DNA from: Rheum nobile
Taxonomy: Eukaryota > Streptophyta > Magnoliopsida > Caryophyllales > Polygonaceae
Reading direction: 5' to 3'
Assembly (NCBI GenBank): GCA_027886185.1
Contig: WOAB01000041.1
Span: forward strand, 3,472,001-3,536,000
Length of the DNA: 64,000 nucleotides
Under the pieces are notes generated by a model, which was given only the letters and a program-made list of their open reading frames with translations, ran no database searches and had not been told where the DNA came from. Shown piece after piece: positions 10,343 through 19,836 of the stretch (positions are counted from its first letter, which is position 1; each line of letters begins with the position of its first letter). The translations under genes were made by a program, and so were the position numbers.

Positions 10343-10446
10343 GCCTCTTTCTCGTCCAATATCGCAAATAGGTCGTCCAATGAATATTCGTCGCCCGACT
10401 CCATTTTTGTTCGAACGCTGGAAATCGAATCGGAGAAGACGACCCT

Positions 10447-10828
10447 GGGCGGCCTTATATAACGGCGACGTTTCGAATTTTTTGGCGGTTTAGGGTCTGG
10501 GCGGCCTACTAAGCCGCCCACATTTTAATTTCAAATTCCACTTTCGGCGGCCTGTTGAGCCGCCCATAATTTAGGGTTTACACTCGGCGACTTACAGTCC
10601 CGCCGAGGTTTAACCCGGTTTCCAGAAAACCATATTTTTTTTAATAAATAAATAAATTAAATTATAAAACCGGGTTCTACAAAAACCAATAAAACTGGAC
10701 GGCCCATAATGCCGCCCATGTCCAAATCGGGTTCATAAAAAACCGATTTGCATGGGCGGCATTAGGTGCCGCCTATGTGTAAACCGGGTTTTTGAAAGGG
10801 TATTCTGGGCGGCATGTAGAGCCGCCCA
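10447..10828 (-). promoter_or_regulatory. PMD gene promoter with GGGCGGC hairpin array and TATA box
   Basis: TATA-like TTATATAA lies at 10455-10462, about 50 bases before the ATG at 10404. Upstream on the minus strand are inverted units of the same design as those at 4.7 and 5.6 kb: 10499-10520, about 10545-10566, a diverged one at about 10584-10607, 10697-10718, 10754-10775 and 10807-10828. Arms are GGGCGGC and GCCGCCC with variable 8-base centres. Confidence 0.6.
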
Positions 10829-11147
10829 GGAGGAAGTGCGCGGCTAAAAAAATTCGACTGCGCGGTTTATCGGCCTTTTTAAATGAGATAATTATATCAT
10901 CCACTGTTAGTCTGTCACTCTAATAACATATGTTTGCCTTAGGTGGACAATAACACATACATAGATATAGGGCTATTCTCTTAGCATAAACCAATCCACT
11001 AAGCCACGCAAATTCCGTGCATGCGCTCAATCAGATTTTTTTATATGATAAGGATTCGATTTACCCGATATATTAATGTTGCAAAATCAAGACTCCGATA
11101 AAACGACAGTCGAACAAACGACATGAAAGATAAACAACAAAACAAGC
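10829..11147. other. No recognisable feature
   Basis: About 320 bp of mixed, mostly AT-rich sequence lies between the last GGGCGGC hairpin and the solo LTR. If the Mutator-like region is one element, its right end should be here, but no terminal repeat matching the 0.3-1.7 kb side was seen. Confidence 0.4.
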
Positions 11148-11152
11148 AAGGG

Positions 11153-12270
11153 TGTGGGAGCCGTATTGAGCCCGACCCAGATAGGCGGCCCAAAGAAGAG
11201 AAAAGGCCCTTTAATTTGATAGCCCTGGTGTGCCTCGCCCTCTGGGGCGCCTCCGTGCGTCACAAAGCAACTCTAAAGCACCTCTGCGTGCCTCACCCTA
11301 TGCGGCACGCCCCAAGCCGCTCCGCAAATGCGCCCCATGCCGCGCGCCCCGCGCTCCGCGGCATGCCCCATGTCGCGCGCCCCGCGCTCCGCGGCATGCC
11401 CCATGTCGCGCGCCCCGCGCTCCGCGGCATGCCCCATGTCGCGCGCCCCGCGCTCCGCGGCATGCCCCATGTCGCGCGCCCCGCGGCATGCCCCATGTCG
11501 CGCGCCCCGCGCTCCGCGGCATGCCCCATGTCGCGCGCCCCGCGCTCCACGGCATGCCCCATGTCGCGCGCCCCGCGCTCCGCGGCACGCCCCAAGGCTC
11601 CCCCACGGCACGCTCCCTCGCGCTCCCCCGCGGTACGCACCCCCCGCGGCCCAGGCGCCTCCACGGCGCGCTCCAAGGCGCGCTCCCTCGCGCTCCCACG
11701 CGGCGCGCTCCAAGGCGCCTATCGGCCTAATAGCCCTATCCGAGTGAAGCCCGAAACCCCTTCTCCAAGTCAGCCCAACCCATGAGATAAGGGCTATAAA
11801 TATCCCTTGAAGGTAAGAGGAGGGGGATTTTTTTTCCTTCCTTGAGAATGCATCACCTAAGTCCCCCCTCCACTCTCTTTAAAGCTTTTACTCTCTGTAA
11901 AGCCCCGCCCCATGCACGTTTCTTACTCTATGCAGTTTTCTTTATGCCCCATTCGCGAGTTGAGCACTGACTTGAGTGTCGGAGTGGCAAGCCCGATGCC
12001 ACCATCGGGCCCCTCTTCTTTTTCAGGTCGGAGCTCGGGATCGGACGACATCTGACGTGACCGGAGGCGGGAAAGCCCTCGGGTCGGAGTCCGGGGAAGC
12101 CCGCAGGTCCTTTTTCAGGTCCAAGGCAGCGAACGATGAGGAGGTGTTCTGGCGGCGGCTGGAGTTAGTCGGCTGGGAGGCGAGTGCTTGCAGACTCAAG
12201 GAGGGGGAAAGCCAGGATCAGTGGCGTGTTGAGCACTGATCATTTCCTCCGGGAAAAACTGGTCATCACA
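11153..12270 (+). mobile_element. Solo LTR with 5-bp target duplication AAGGG
   Basis: The segment begins TGTGGGAGCC and ends GGTCATCACA (TGTG/CACA termini). It is flanked by AAGGG at 11148-11152 and 12271-12275. It contains a TATAAATA box at 11795-11802 and the block TTGAGCACTGACTTGAGTG followed by GTCGGAGTGG, a sequence common in the R-U5 part of plant gypsy LTRs. No internal region or second LTR is present, so this is the product of LTR-LTR recombination. Length is 1118 bp. Transcription would run on the plus strand. Confidence 0.8.
11335..11600. repeat. GC-rich 33-bp minisatellite inside the solo LTR
   Basis: Units of 33 bp containing GCGGCATGCCCCATGTCGCG are repeated about seven to eight times, one shortened to 24 bp, with diverging CGCGCTCC-type sequence continuing to about 11710. 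The repeat lacks stops in several frames on both strands, which produces long open frames (for example 11123-11785) that I do not regard as genes. It is upstream of the LTR TATA box, in the U3 position. Confidence 0.85.
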
Positions 12271-12275
12271 AAGGG

Positions 12276-12833
12276 GAAATACAACAAAGCAATAAAAGAG
12301 CCTAAACAACCTAGGGAGAGTGGTGAGTAAAGCACTATCGAAGAAAAGCGCCATCGAAAAATGGGCCAGACATGATCGATCCTAGAGAAGTGCATAATGG
12401 ACCATTATGATGTTGTCCCCACCTAAGTGAGGGATCTTCAGAAGTCATGACCACCATGATGTTGCCCCCATCAAAATGAGGAATCTTCAAGAGTCTCAAA
12501 CATGACCACAACTACGATCGGAACAACTCGATATCCACCCTAAATCAGCTCATTAATTACAGTAAAGTATTGACACACAAGCTTGAATCAACGAGTCCGT
12601 AAATTACAAAATGGTTCAACAATGATGTTTCGTAATTTTTCTTTTTACTTGTTCTTATCACCTTGACTATTTCTAATTTTATCAAATGTTTTTGCACCTT
12701 GACTTTAATATTAAAATTTATTATGTTAATGGTAGTGGTTGTCAGTCCCACACACTAGCTAACCGCGGCAGCATAGCACATGTGCTTGCACACTTAATCG
12801 ATTATGCTAGTTATAGGGTCCCTTTTATTTTGC
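12276..12833. other. No recognisable gene
   Basis: The 558 bp between the solo LTR and the Harbinger element have two related short blocks (about 12393-12440 and 12450-12500) with GATGTTG(T/C)CCCCA and GA(A/G)GAATCTTCA-type text. This hints at an old internal repeat. Nothing coding was seen. Confidence 0.35.
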
Positions 12834-12836
12834 TTA

Positions 12837-14471
12837 GAGCATGTCTAACGGGGCTCAAATGAGGGGCTTGGGATTTTTGAGAATAAAATAATGAATTGGA
12901 AGCCCCTTTTCAAAGGCTTATAAAAATTCCATTTTTAAGCCCTAATCGAACATGCTAAACTAAAGTAGGTTTAAGGCTTGTTTGATTGGGACAAATAAAT
13001 TTCACCCCATTTGAATAAAATGTGTCGTTTTGGATAAAAAAAAGGCCAAAATGACGCTACAAAAGCAAGCAACCAAACGGCTGTTTACTTTTGTAAGCAC
13101 CACGTGTCACTCCATCAGTGGAGCCGCGTTCGCGTCGCACTCCAATGGACGACCATGATTTATTATTGGTCGTCCTTTTTTTTTTAAAATTATTTATTTT
13201 AATTTTTAAATGTGAAAATAAAAAATATCGTAATTCTAGTTTTATTTTTCTCTATCCATAAACACCCATTTCAGATATATTTGGTATATTTAATTTTTTT
13301 TATTGTATATTATATATCATTAATTGAAAATAAATCTTTTTAATATTATTTATGGTGGTTTAAAATATAAAAATGTACTAATTTAATTTCTTTACATTAA
13401 AATGACATTGTGGAGAAACTTTATAAATTTTATGTATGAATTTAGACAAGTCTTGACATAATTAAGTCCAAGTAAACACTAATTTTATTATTTAGAATAG
13501 TTATTTTATTATTTTGGATAGTTTAAATTATAAAAATGTACTAACTAAAATTATTTATATATAATTAATATTTTCATAAAATAGAAAAAATGTAAATGAT
13601 TTTTTATTTGCCTATAAATAAGATGTAGTGGTCATTGCAAAACTCACACATTCTCCACTCATTGCTATCTTTTCTCAAAATCTGATATCTCTCTTTCCAA
13701 ACTCACATTCTATAAACTAACCCGACATACTCTTGGGATTTTGTGAAGATTGAAAAGATAACGAGAGCTTGCATCATTAACATAATATGATCGTAGAAGA
13801 TGAACGAGATTCTTATAATCATCATGGATACGAAATCCCAGAGTTTGGTGAGCGAGTAAGTGGAGAGCCTACATCGATGAATAACCCGGATTGGACATAC
13901 TCCACGAACTTCCCGAGCACGATGAAGGCTCAACTTTGGAATTCAATTACACACCGCCAATTTAAGGAAGATTTGAAGGAACACATTTGGAAACGATTTG
14001 GAGAAAAGTAGGGTCCTTCCTGTGTTTTGTGTTTTTAATTGTTGAGTTATGCATTGTCTAATGATGTTTTTTGTTAAATTCGGTAATTTGCTTCAGTTTA
14101 TGTTGTTTCATTGTAATGTTTTTTTCTTCAATTTATCCATCCATCGTTTGTTATTTTTAATATATATTTTAGTCGTTAATTTCCTTCAAGCCTTAATATT
14201 TGTTATTAATTTTTAATTAATACTATAACTAAACACTTGAATTAAAATATATTTAATAAATTTTAATAAAATAAATATTTTTATAATTTAATATAAAAAA
14301 TATATTAGTAATTTAATATAAATATTATTTTGATAATTTAATATAAAGGATATGATTATAATTTAATATAAATGTATATTGAGTTGAAAAACCCCTCCAT
14401 TAAACTGGTAAAATCACTTATTAGGAGAGAGAAAATCAAAATGGCTTGAAAAGCCCTCATTAGACATGCTC
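12837..14471 (+). mobile_element. PIF/Harbinger deletion derivative, TSD TTA
   Basis: Terminal inverted repeats GAGCATGTCTAACGGGG and (complement of the right end) GAGCATGTCTAATGAGGG are flanked by TTA at 12834-12836 and 14472-14474, the target preference of PIF/Harbinger elements. The 1635-bp body is AT-rich and keeps only the C-terminal coding remnant of the transposase (13787-14011). It is non-autonomous. Confidence 0.85.
13770..14011 (+). pseudogene. C-terminal remnant of a Harbinger transposase
   Basis: The open frame from 13787 carries MIVEDERDSY, the end of the well-known Harbinger block (C-x-LHNMIVEDE). It ends with the typical C-terminal helix HRQFKEDLKEHIWKRFGEK. Just upstream, GCTTGCATCATTAAC keeps part of the same block, but a single-base loss relative to the expected codons shifts the frame. 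The DDE catalytic region and the second Harbinger ORF are absent, so the product could not transpose the element. Confidence 0.7.
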
Positions 14472-14474
14472 TTA

Positions 14475-14632
14475 ATACAACAAGCAAACATTTATACCTT
14501 TTCTTTTTCTCTTCCTCCAATGCTTGCGTGCAAGCCTTCCCCCTCTACTGTTTTCAATTCTTTCTGGCAGTTTTAGATCTATGCTTGAGGGGTGCAGCTG
14601 GCTTAGATCTGGTGAAGCTCAAGGCTAGGGTG
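14475..14632. other. Unidentified sequence between Harbinger and copia elements
   Basis: 158 bp of C/T-rich plus-strand sequence ends in the GGGTG target duplication of the copia insertion. Its continuation lies on the other side of that element, at 22648 onward. No coding identity was recognised. Confidence 0.3.
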
Positions 14633-15429
14633 TGAAGGGAATTAGATGCATATAAGCGGAATTGCAGGAAACTATTTCCTTACATCTAATAAGGATCCCA
14701 TGCATGAATTGATACGAATCAATTAGGAGTTAGAGTTACATACCGTTTGATGCGAGCCTGAAACGTTCCTGCATGATTTCAGCGGAGATCGAAAGCCCCA
14801 AGTGTGACTTCTCTAATTGGTCCACACGAGTCTGGAATCTGGATCGCCTTTGATCTCGTCTGCTAGAACAAAGAACGAAGGAAAGCGAATGAGACTTGAA
14901 TTGAGAGATACGGACGTGCTTGATATGAAGGCAGAAGAGAGATATATTCACATGTGTTTCCAAAACACAATTTCCATATATATGATGTACATGTGTACGT
15001 GTAATCATATTCAACTTATTTAAGATATTATATAATATTATATATATATATTATCTTTAGTTATGGATACAATATCTATATATTGTTTCCATATATCTTC
15101 TAATAAGATATCTCATTATCAAGTAATTATGAATGGTAACTTTTACCCATTAATAATAAAAGCCTATCTCCCAATTAAAGTCAATGGGCCGAAATCCATG
15201 TCCCACATGGGCTTCCGGTTCGGTTTGATCCAGCCCGATAACTCTATGTGTGTGACCTCATAGGACCCGGTTATTATAGCCGTGAGCCTAACCCGATTAA
15301 GCCCATCGATCGTAGTTGGATTCTAGCAAAGCACTACGACCCCTAAAATTCCCGGATTGTAAATCTCCATTAATGGTCCTATTCCATGTTCGGTAATTGC
15401 ACCTTTGATTAAAGGACACAATTCCTTCA
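14633..15429 (-). repeat. 3' LTR of the copia element
   Basis: A 797-bp LTR (plus-strand ends TGAAGGGAATTAGATGC and GACACAATTCCTTCA) that matches 21844-22642 with scattered substitutions and small indels. The purine-rich AAGTGGGAGAT on the minus strand (complement of 15430-15440) abuts it as the polypurine tract. Confidence 0.92.
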
Positions 15430-16259
15430 ATCTCCCACTTGTCCTTAAAACAAGTGTGCAATGTTAAATTCCTTTGTCTCTTAGTGTCTTATTTGATGAT
15501 ATGTTGACATTCATATCTCTTATCAAATGTGTTTCTTGAACTCCTGAGTTCGAACTGTCAAATAACGGATGATTACATATAATCCATCCGAGCATGGCCA
15601 TGCATTTTTCAGTTCTCACTCTTCAAGTGGCCGAGACACCATTCCTGTCCAATGTATCACAGTATACATGAAGCAGGAGGACTTCTCCAGTCTTGCATGA
15701 CTATAGCTCCTACTCAACTTTTGGCAATCCCAATCAATGATTTTATAACTGCCTGTTACAGTCAGCGTTTAACAGCGTCAAAGACATACCAATCATCAAG
15801 AGAAACTATATCATACTCATGTCTGAGGAATCTACCAATCATGGTTTAACTTAAAGATTCTTCAAGTCTTTTATGAAAACCTTTAAGGTAGGTCAGTCCC
15901 ATACGTATCATCCATACATATCTATGTAATTGACTAGACATCTCAATGTCCCTATAGCCCATGAAACCCGACGCTATCCGTCAACTTACAATATAGTCTT
16001 TAAAGGAGTCATTTATGTCCTGGTTAATGACTTAGACTACGGACTTTGAATAATTTATAACTTCAGTTCACTTAATGGGGTTTCATTCACCAAAACACTT
16101 ATGATGAGCCAATTTGCGAATTATAAATTATTTGGACATTTTATTCAACTCCAAGCAACGATTGAATAAGAATGACAGTGTATGTCATATAATCAAGCAT
16201 AAGACATGTCTAACATACATGAAACAAGGTTCATTATGTAAGACAATACAATCTCAAAG
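15430..16259 (-). other. 3' noncoding part of the copia element with polypurine tract
   Basis: About 830 bp between the end of the RNase H remnant and the 3' LTR. Only the polypurine tract (15430-15440) is recognisable; the rest shows no conserved frame on the minus strand. Confidence 0.5.
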
Positions 16260-16469
16260 TCATTCTCCAATGCGCTTGAGGCCCTTGGTCCTAGTGTGAC
16301 CCTCACGTTTGGGCCTAGGCATAAGCTTGGTTAGTGGATCTGCAATAACGTCATCTGTGTGCACTTTGCACATTTTGACATCTCTTCTATCCTGACGTCC
16401 TTGAACGACTAATTCATCATCACCCTCACACACCAAGAAGTCATCATTGGTTCTTCTCAAGTACTTCAT
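16260..16469 (-). pseudogene. RNase H remnant of the copia element
   Basis: The minus-strand frame starts KYLRRTNDDFLV, a copia RNase H entry motif, and after EGDDELVVQG jumps directly to the end-of-pol block (CKVHTDDVIADPLTK). The catalytic middle of RNase H (starting at the usual YSDA) is deleted. It lies downstream of the pol frame and in the right order, so it is the deleted tail of the same gene. Confidence 0.8.
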
Positions 16470-16625
16470 GATGTTCTTGGCTGCACATCAATGTGCCTCT
16501 CCGGGTGCTACACATGCTCAGAGCAAATGCAATATCAGGGCGTGTACATATCATGACATACATGATAGAAACCCTTTCTTAGAGTCCTGTATTTTAAATA
16601 TGCCAAGAACCTTATCTATATAAGT

Positions 16626-18932
16626 TTATTGACTTAATCTTAGCAACCTCCCAGATCTATCTCTATAGATCTTGATACTCATTATGTACTTCGCATCTCC
16701 TAAGTTCTTCATTGAGAAACATTTCTTCAGCCATCCCTTAACGGACTCTAGCATCGGAATGTCATTTCCAATGAGCAGTATATCATCCACATACAAGACT
16801 AAGAAGACCACTTTACTCCCACTAAACTTCTTGTAAACACAAGGTTCTTCTTCGCATCTAATGAAGTCAAACTCTTTGACAGCTTCATCAAAGCGAATAT
16901 TCCAGCTCCGAGATGCTTGCTTAAGTCCATAGATGGACTTCTTAAGCTTGCATACTTTCTTAGCATCTGCTGGATCCTCAAAACCCTCAGGTTGTGTCAT
17001 GTACACATCCTCTTCTAAGTATCCATTTAGAAAAGCGGTTTTGACATCCATTTGCCAAATCTCATAATCATAATAAGCGGCAATGGCTAAGAGTATTCTG
17101 ATGGATCTGATCATTACGACCGGTGCAAATGTCTCTTCATAGTCTTGACCATGAATCTGTTTAAAACCTTTGGCAACCAACCTTGCCTTGTAAACAAATA
17201 CATTTCCATCCTTGTCTGTTTTGAGTTTAAAAACCCATTTGCATCCTATGGGTTTTATCCCATCTGGCAAATCTATCAAGTCCCATACTTGATTCTCAGA
17301 CATGGAATCCATTTCAGAATGCATGGCTTGAAGCCATTTCTCAGAGTCTGGACCCGTCATTGCTTGCTTATAGGTTTCAGGCTCTCCGCTTTCTAAAAGC
17401 AGGACGTCATGGCTTACATTTAAGACGAAATCATCATATCGCCTTGGTTGCCTCCTCGGCCTGTTTGATCTACGTGTGGGTTCAACAACTGGAGCATTTT
17501 TCACAACTGTTTGTGGTTCCTCATTCATTTCTTGAGGTGTTGGTGCCGATTCCTGGATAGCTTCCTCTTGGGAATGTACGTCTCCAGGTACCAATATCTC
17601 TTCATCGACATCATCTATGTCGGTTTGTTGTTGGGTTTGTTGCTCTTCTTGAACTTCTTCAAGATGAACATTTCTCCCACTTGACTTCTTGGAAATGAAT
17701 TCTCTTTCCAAGAAGGCACTATCCCTTACAACAAACACTTTGTGCTCAGTGAGGTTGTAAAAGTAGTATCCCTTGGTTTCTTTGGGATATCCTATGAAGA
17801 AGCATTTATCTGATCTGGGTGCAAGCTTATCTGACAGTAAATGTTTTACATAAGCTTCACACCCCCAGATCTTCATGAAGGACAAGCTTGGAACTCTTCC
17901 AGTCCATATCTCATATGGTGTCTTGTCTACAGTCCTAGACGGGGTTCTGTTTAGTGTGAATGCAGCGGTTGTGAGGGCGTATCCCCAGAAGGATGTTGGA
18001 AGACTAGCAAAACTCATCATTGACCTGACCATGTCCAACAAGGTCCTGTTTCTCCTTTCAGACACACCATTTAGTTGAGATGTGCCTGGTGGGGTCAGTT
18101 GTGTAACTATCCCACAACGTTTTAAATGATGATCGAATTCCTGGCTTAGATATTCACCTCCACGATTAGATCGAAGGGCTTTAATCTTCTTGCCAGTCTG
18201 AGTTTCAACTTCATTCTGAAACTCCTTGAACTTTTCAAAAGATTCAGATTTATGACTCATTAAGTAAATATACTCATATCCACTTAAATCATCAGTAAAC
18301 ATTATGAAGTATCTATAGCCTCCTCTAGCTTCTGTGCTCATTGGTCCACATACATTTGTATGTATTAGTGCCAATAGCTCAATAGCTCTTTCACTTTTCC
18401 CGGTGAAAGGTGACCTTGTCATCTTGCCCATTAGGCATGATTCACATGTTTCAAATGATTCACAATCAATTGATTTCAGAATTCCATCTTTATGGAGTTT
18501 CTTCATGCGGTTCAAGCCAATGTGACCTAAGCGACAATGCCACAAATAGGCTTCACTCATGTCATTCGTCTTTTGCTTCTTTGTATCAATGTTATAGATT
18601 TCGGATTTAAGTTCAACCACATAGAGTCCATTACTCAAGGGTGCTCGGGCATAGAAAATACCATTCTTATAAATAGAAAAGCAATTGTTCTTAACAATAG
18701 AATCATAGCCCTCAGCATCCAAAACCGAAAACGAAACAAGGTTCTTAGAAATTTCAGGAACGTAATAACAATTATTAAGTTCTAAAATCAAACCAGAAGG
18801 TAAAACTAAGTCATAGACTCCTACAGCAAACGCAGCAACAGTCTCCTTGTTTGCAACATGTAGGTCTATCTCTCCCTTCTCCACTTGCCTCCTACTTCTT
18901 AGCCCCCTGCACATTCGAAGTAATGTGAGCAT
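16626..18932 (-). pseudogene. Copia pol: integrase and reverse transcriptase, inactivated
   Basis: Domains in order on the minus strand are GAG-pre-integrase with HHCC (CRLGHIGLNRM...CESC), the integrase core (about 18390-17960), then RT with the KARLVAKG, MDVKTAFLNG and catalytic YVDD motifs (about 16785). Two of three integrase catalytic positions are changed: the first Asp reads Asn in IHTNVCGP and the second reads Asn in RSNRGGEY. The Glu in NGVSERRNRT is kept. A TAA at 16626 follows RLSQ, where related elements continue with TYIDKVL; the downstream bases still encode that motif. Upstream, the frame is separated from gag-protease by a single extra G. Confidence 0.88.
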
Positions 18933-19836
18933 GACATCCGGTATCTAATACCCAAGTAGTGGCATTGGTTGTTAAGATTTCAATAACATTAATACCTGAA
19001 GTGGGATTCATAGTCCCATTCTTCTTGTCTTCCAGGTATTTGGGACAATTTCTCTTCCAGTGTCCCTTGGCCTTGCAGTAGAAGCACTCATGATCAGCAG
19101 GTACCTTAGACTTCTTAGTCGTCTTGGGTTGAGCAACTGGCTTGCCCTTCCCTTGGTGATGTTTGTGCTTCCCATTGGCCGCCTTCTTGAACCCTTTCCC
19201 TTTGTTGACCATGAGAACTTCCTTCTTAGGTTCAACCATGATGTTCTGCTCAACTGTCTTGAGCATGCCATGGAGCTCATTGAGGGTCTTGCCTATCCCA
19301 TGCATATGGTAGTTCAATCTGAATTGAGCAAATCCATCATGCAGGGAGTGCAAGATGATATCAGTGGCCAACTCATCATTGTAAGGAAAGCCCAATTGAG
19401 CCATCTGCTCAAAGAGACCAATCATGTCAAATACATGGTTGCTCACTGGCTTCCCTTTCTCCAATTTCTTCTCAAGTATGGCCTTGTGAGTCTCATACCT
19501 CTCAATCCTAGCTTGTTCCTGAAACAACACTTTCAGGTTAGCCATAATTGTATGAGCATCCATGCGTTCAAACCTCTTTTGAAGGCCTGGTTCCATGGCA
19601 GCGAGCATCAGGCAGGTGACAGGCACCGACTTAGCTCTTATCTCATTTTCCTTTGCTTTCTCCTCATTAGTGGAAGCATCGGTCAGGACAGGGATGGGTG
19701 TTTCCAGAACGTCCTCACGTCCTTCAGATCTGAGAACAATTCTCAAGTTCCTTTCCCAATCGATATAGTTCGTACCGTTGAGCTTGTTTTTGTCAATAAT
19801 TGACCGCAAGGTGAATTTCAATTCGCTACTAGACAT
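18892..19836 (-). CDS. Copia gag with zinc knuckle and protease active site
   Basis: The likely start is the ATG at 19836 (MSSSELKF); the frame is also open further upstream. A Gag core of about 250 residues is followed by a CCHC zinc knuckle CFYCKAKGHWKRNC and the beginning of the aspartic protease, WVLDTGCHAHIT. It normally continues into pol as one frame. Here five Cs at 18903-18907 (five Gs on the coding strand) shift the frame and end it at a TAG at 18892. A four-G run would restore continuity, so this is a one-base insertion or a homopolymer sequencing error. Gag forms the particle and binds element RNA. Confidence 0.85.
   Translation of the reverse strand: MSSSELKFTLRSIIDKNKLNGTNYIDWERNLRIVLRSEGREDVLETPIPVLTDASTNEEKAKENEIRAKSVPVTCLMLAAMEPGLQKRFERMDAHTIMANLKVLFQEQARIERYETHKAILEKKLEKGKPVSNHVFDMIGLFEQMAQLGFPYNDELATDIILHSLHDGFAQFRLNYHMHGIGKTLNELHGMLKTVEQNIMVEPKKEVLMVNKGKGFKKAANGKHKHHQGKGKPVAQPKTTKKSKVPADHECFYCKAKGHWKRNCPKYLEDKKNGTMNPTSGINVIEILTTNATTWVLDTGCHAHITSNVQGAKK

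Larger units (their letters stand above)
7055..10404 (-). pseudogene. Plant mobile domain (PMD) gene, five exons, two premature TAG codons
   Basis: Five exons join in frame with GT-AG introns, all in phase 0: 10404-9931, 9468-8275, 8182-8012, 7928-7503 and 7423-7055 (878 codons including the stop). The N-terminal part is acidic with Ala/Gly and Ser/Pro repeats. The PMD core lies in exons 2-4, with the family signature around FVERWHPETNTFHFPWGE and DVLMILGLPIEG, then the helical block ending CLLEVWIWTYF. PMD proteins are plant-specific, occur both as host silencing and development factors (MAIN/MAIL group) and inside transposons, and are related to retroelement-derived sequence. TAG codons at 8875-8877 (just before MGLTGLLDF) and 7587-7589 (after YLDWYL) interrupt an otherwise open frame, so this copy is probably dead. 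A TATA box at 10455-10462 and GGGCGGC hairpins lie upstream. Confidence 0.75.

Noticed and set aside
910..10900. Exact terminal inverted repeats of a single giant Mutator-like element
   Set aside because: I compared both flanks by eye and found no matching ends or 9-bp duplication, so the single-element idea is left as inference and no boundaries are annotated.
11123..11785. Long overlapping ORFs on both strands with an ALRGMPHVARP repeat
   Set aside because: They are generated by a 33-bp GC-rich minisatellite without stops in many frames inside a solo LTR; there is no recognisable domain or start context.
19060..19803. 247-codon plus-strand ORF
   Set aside because: Exact antisense of the copia gag gene; its composition is a shadow of that frame.
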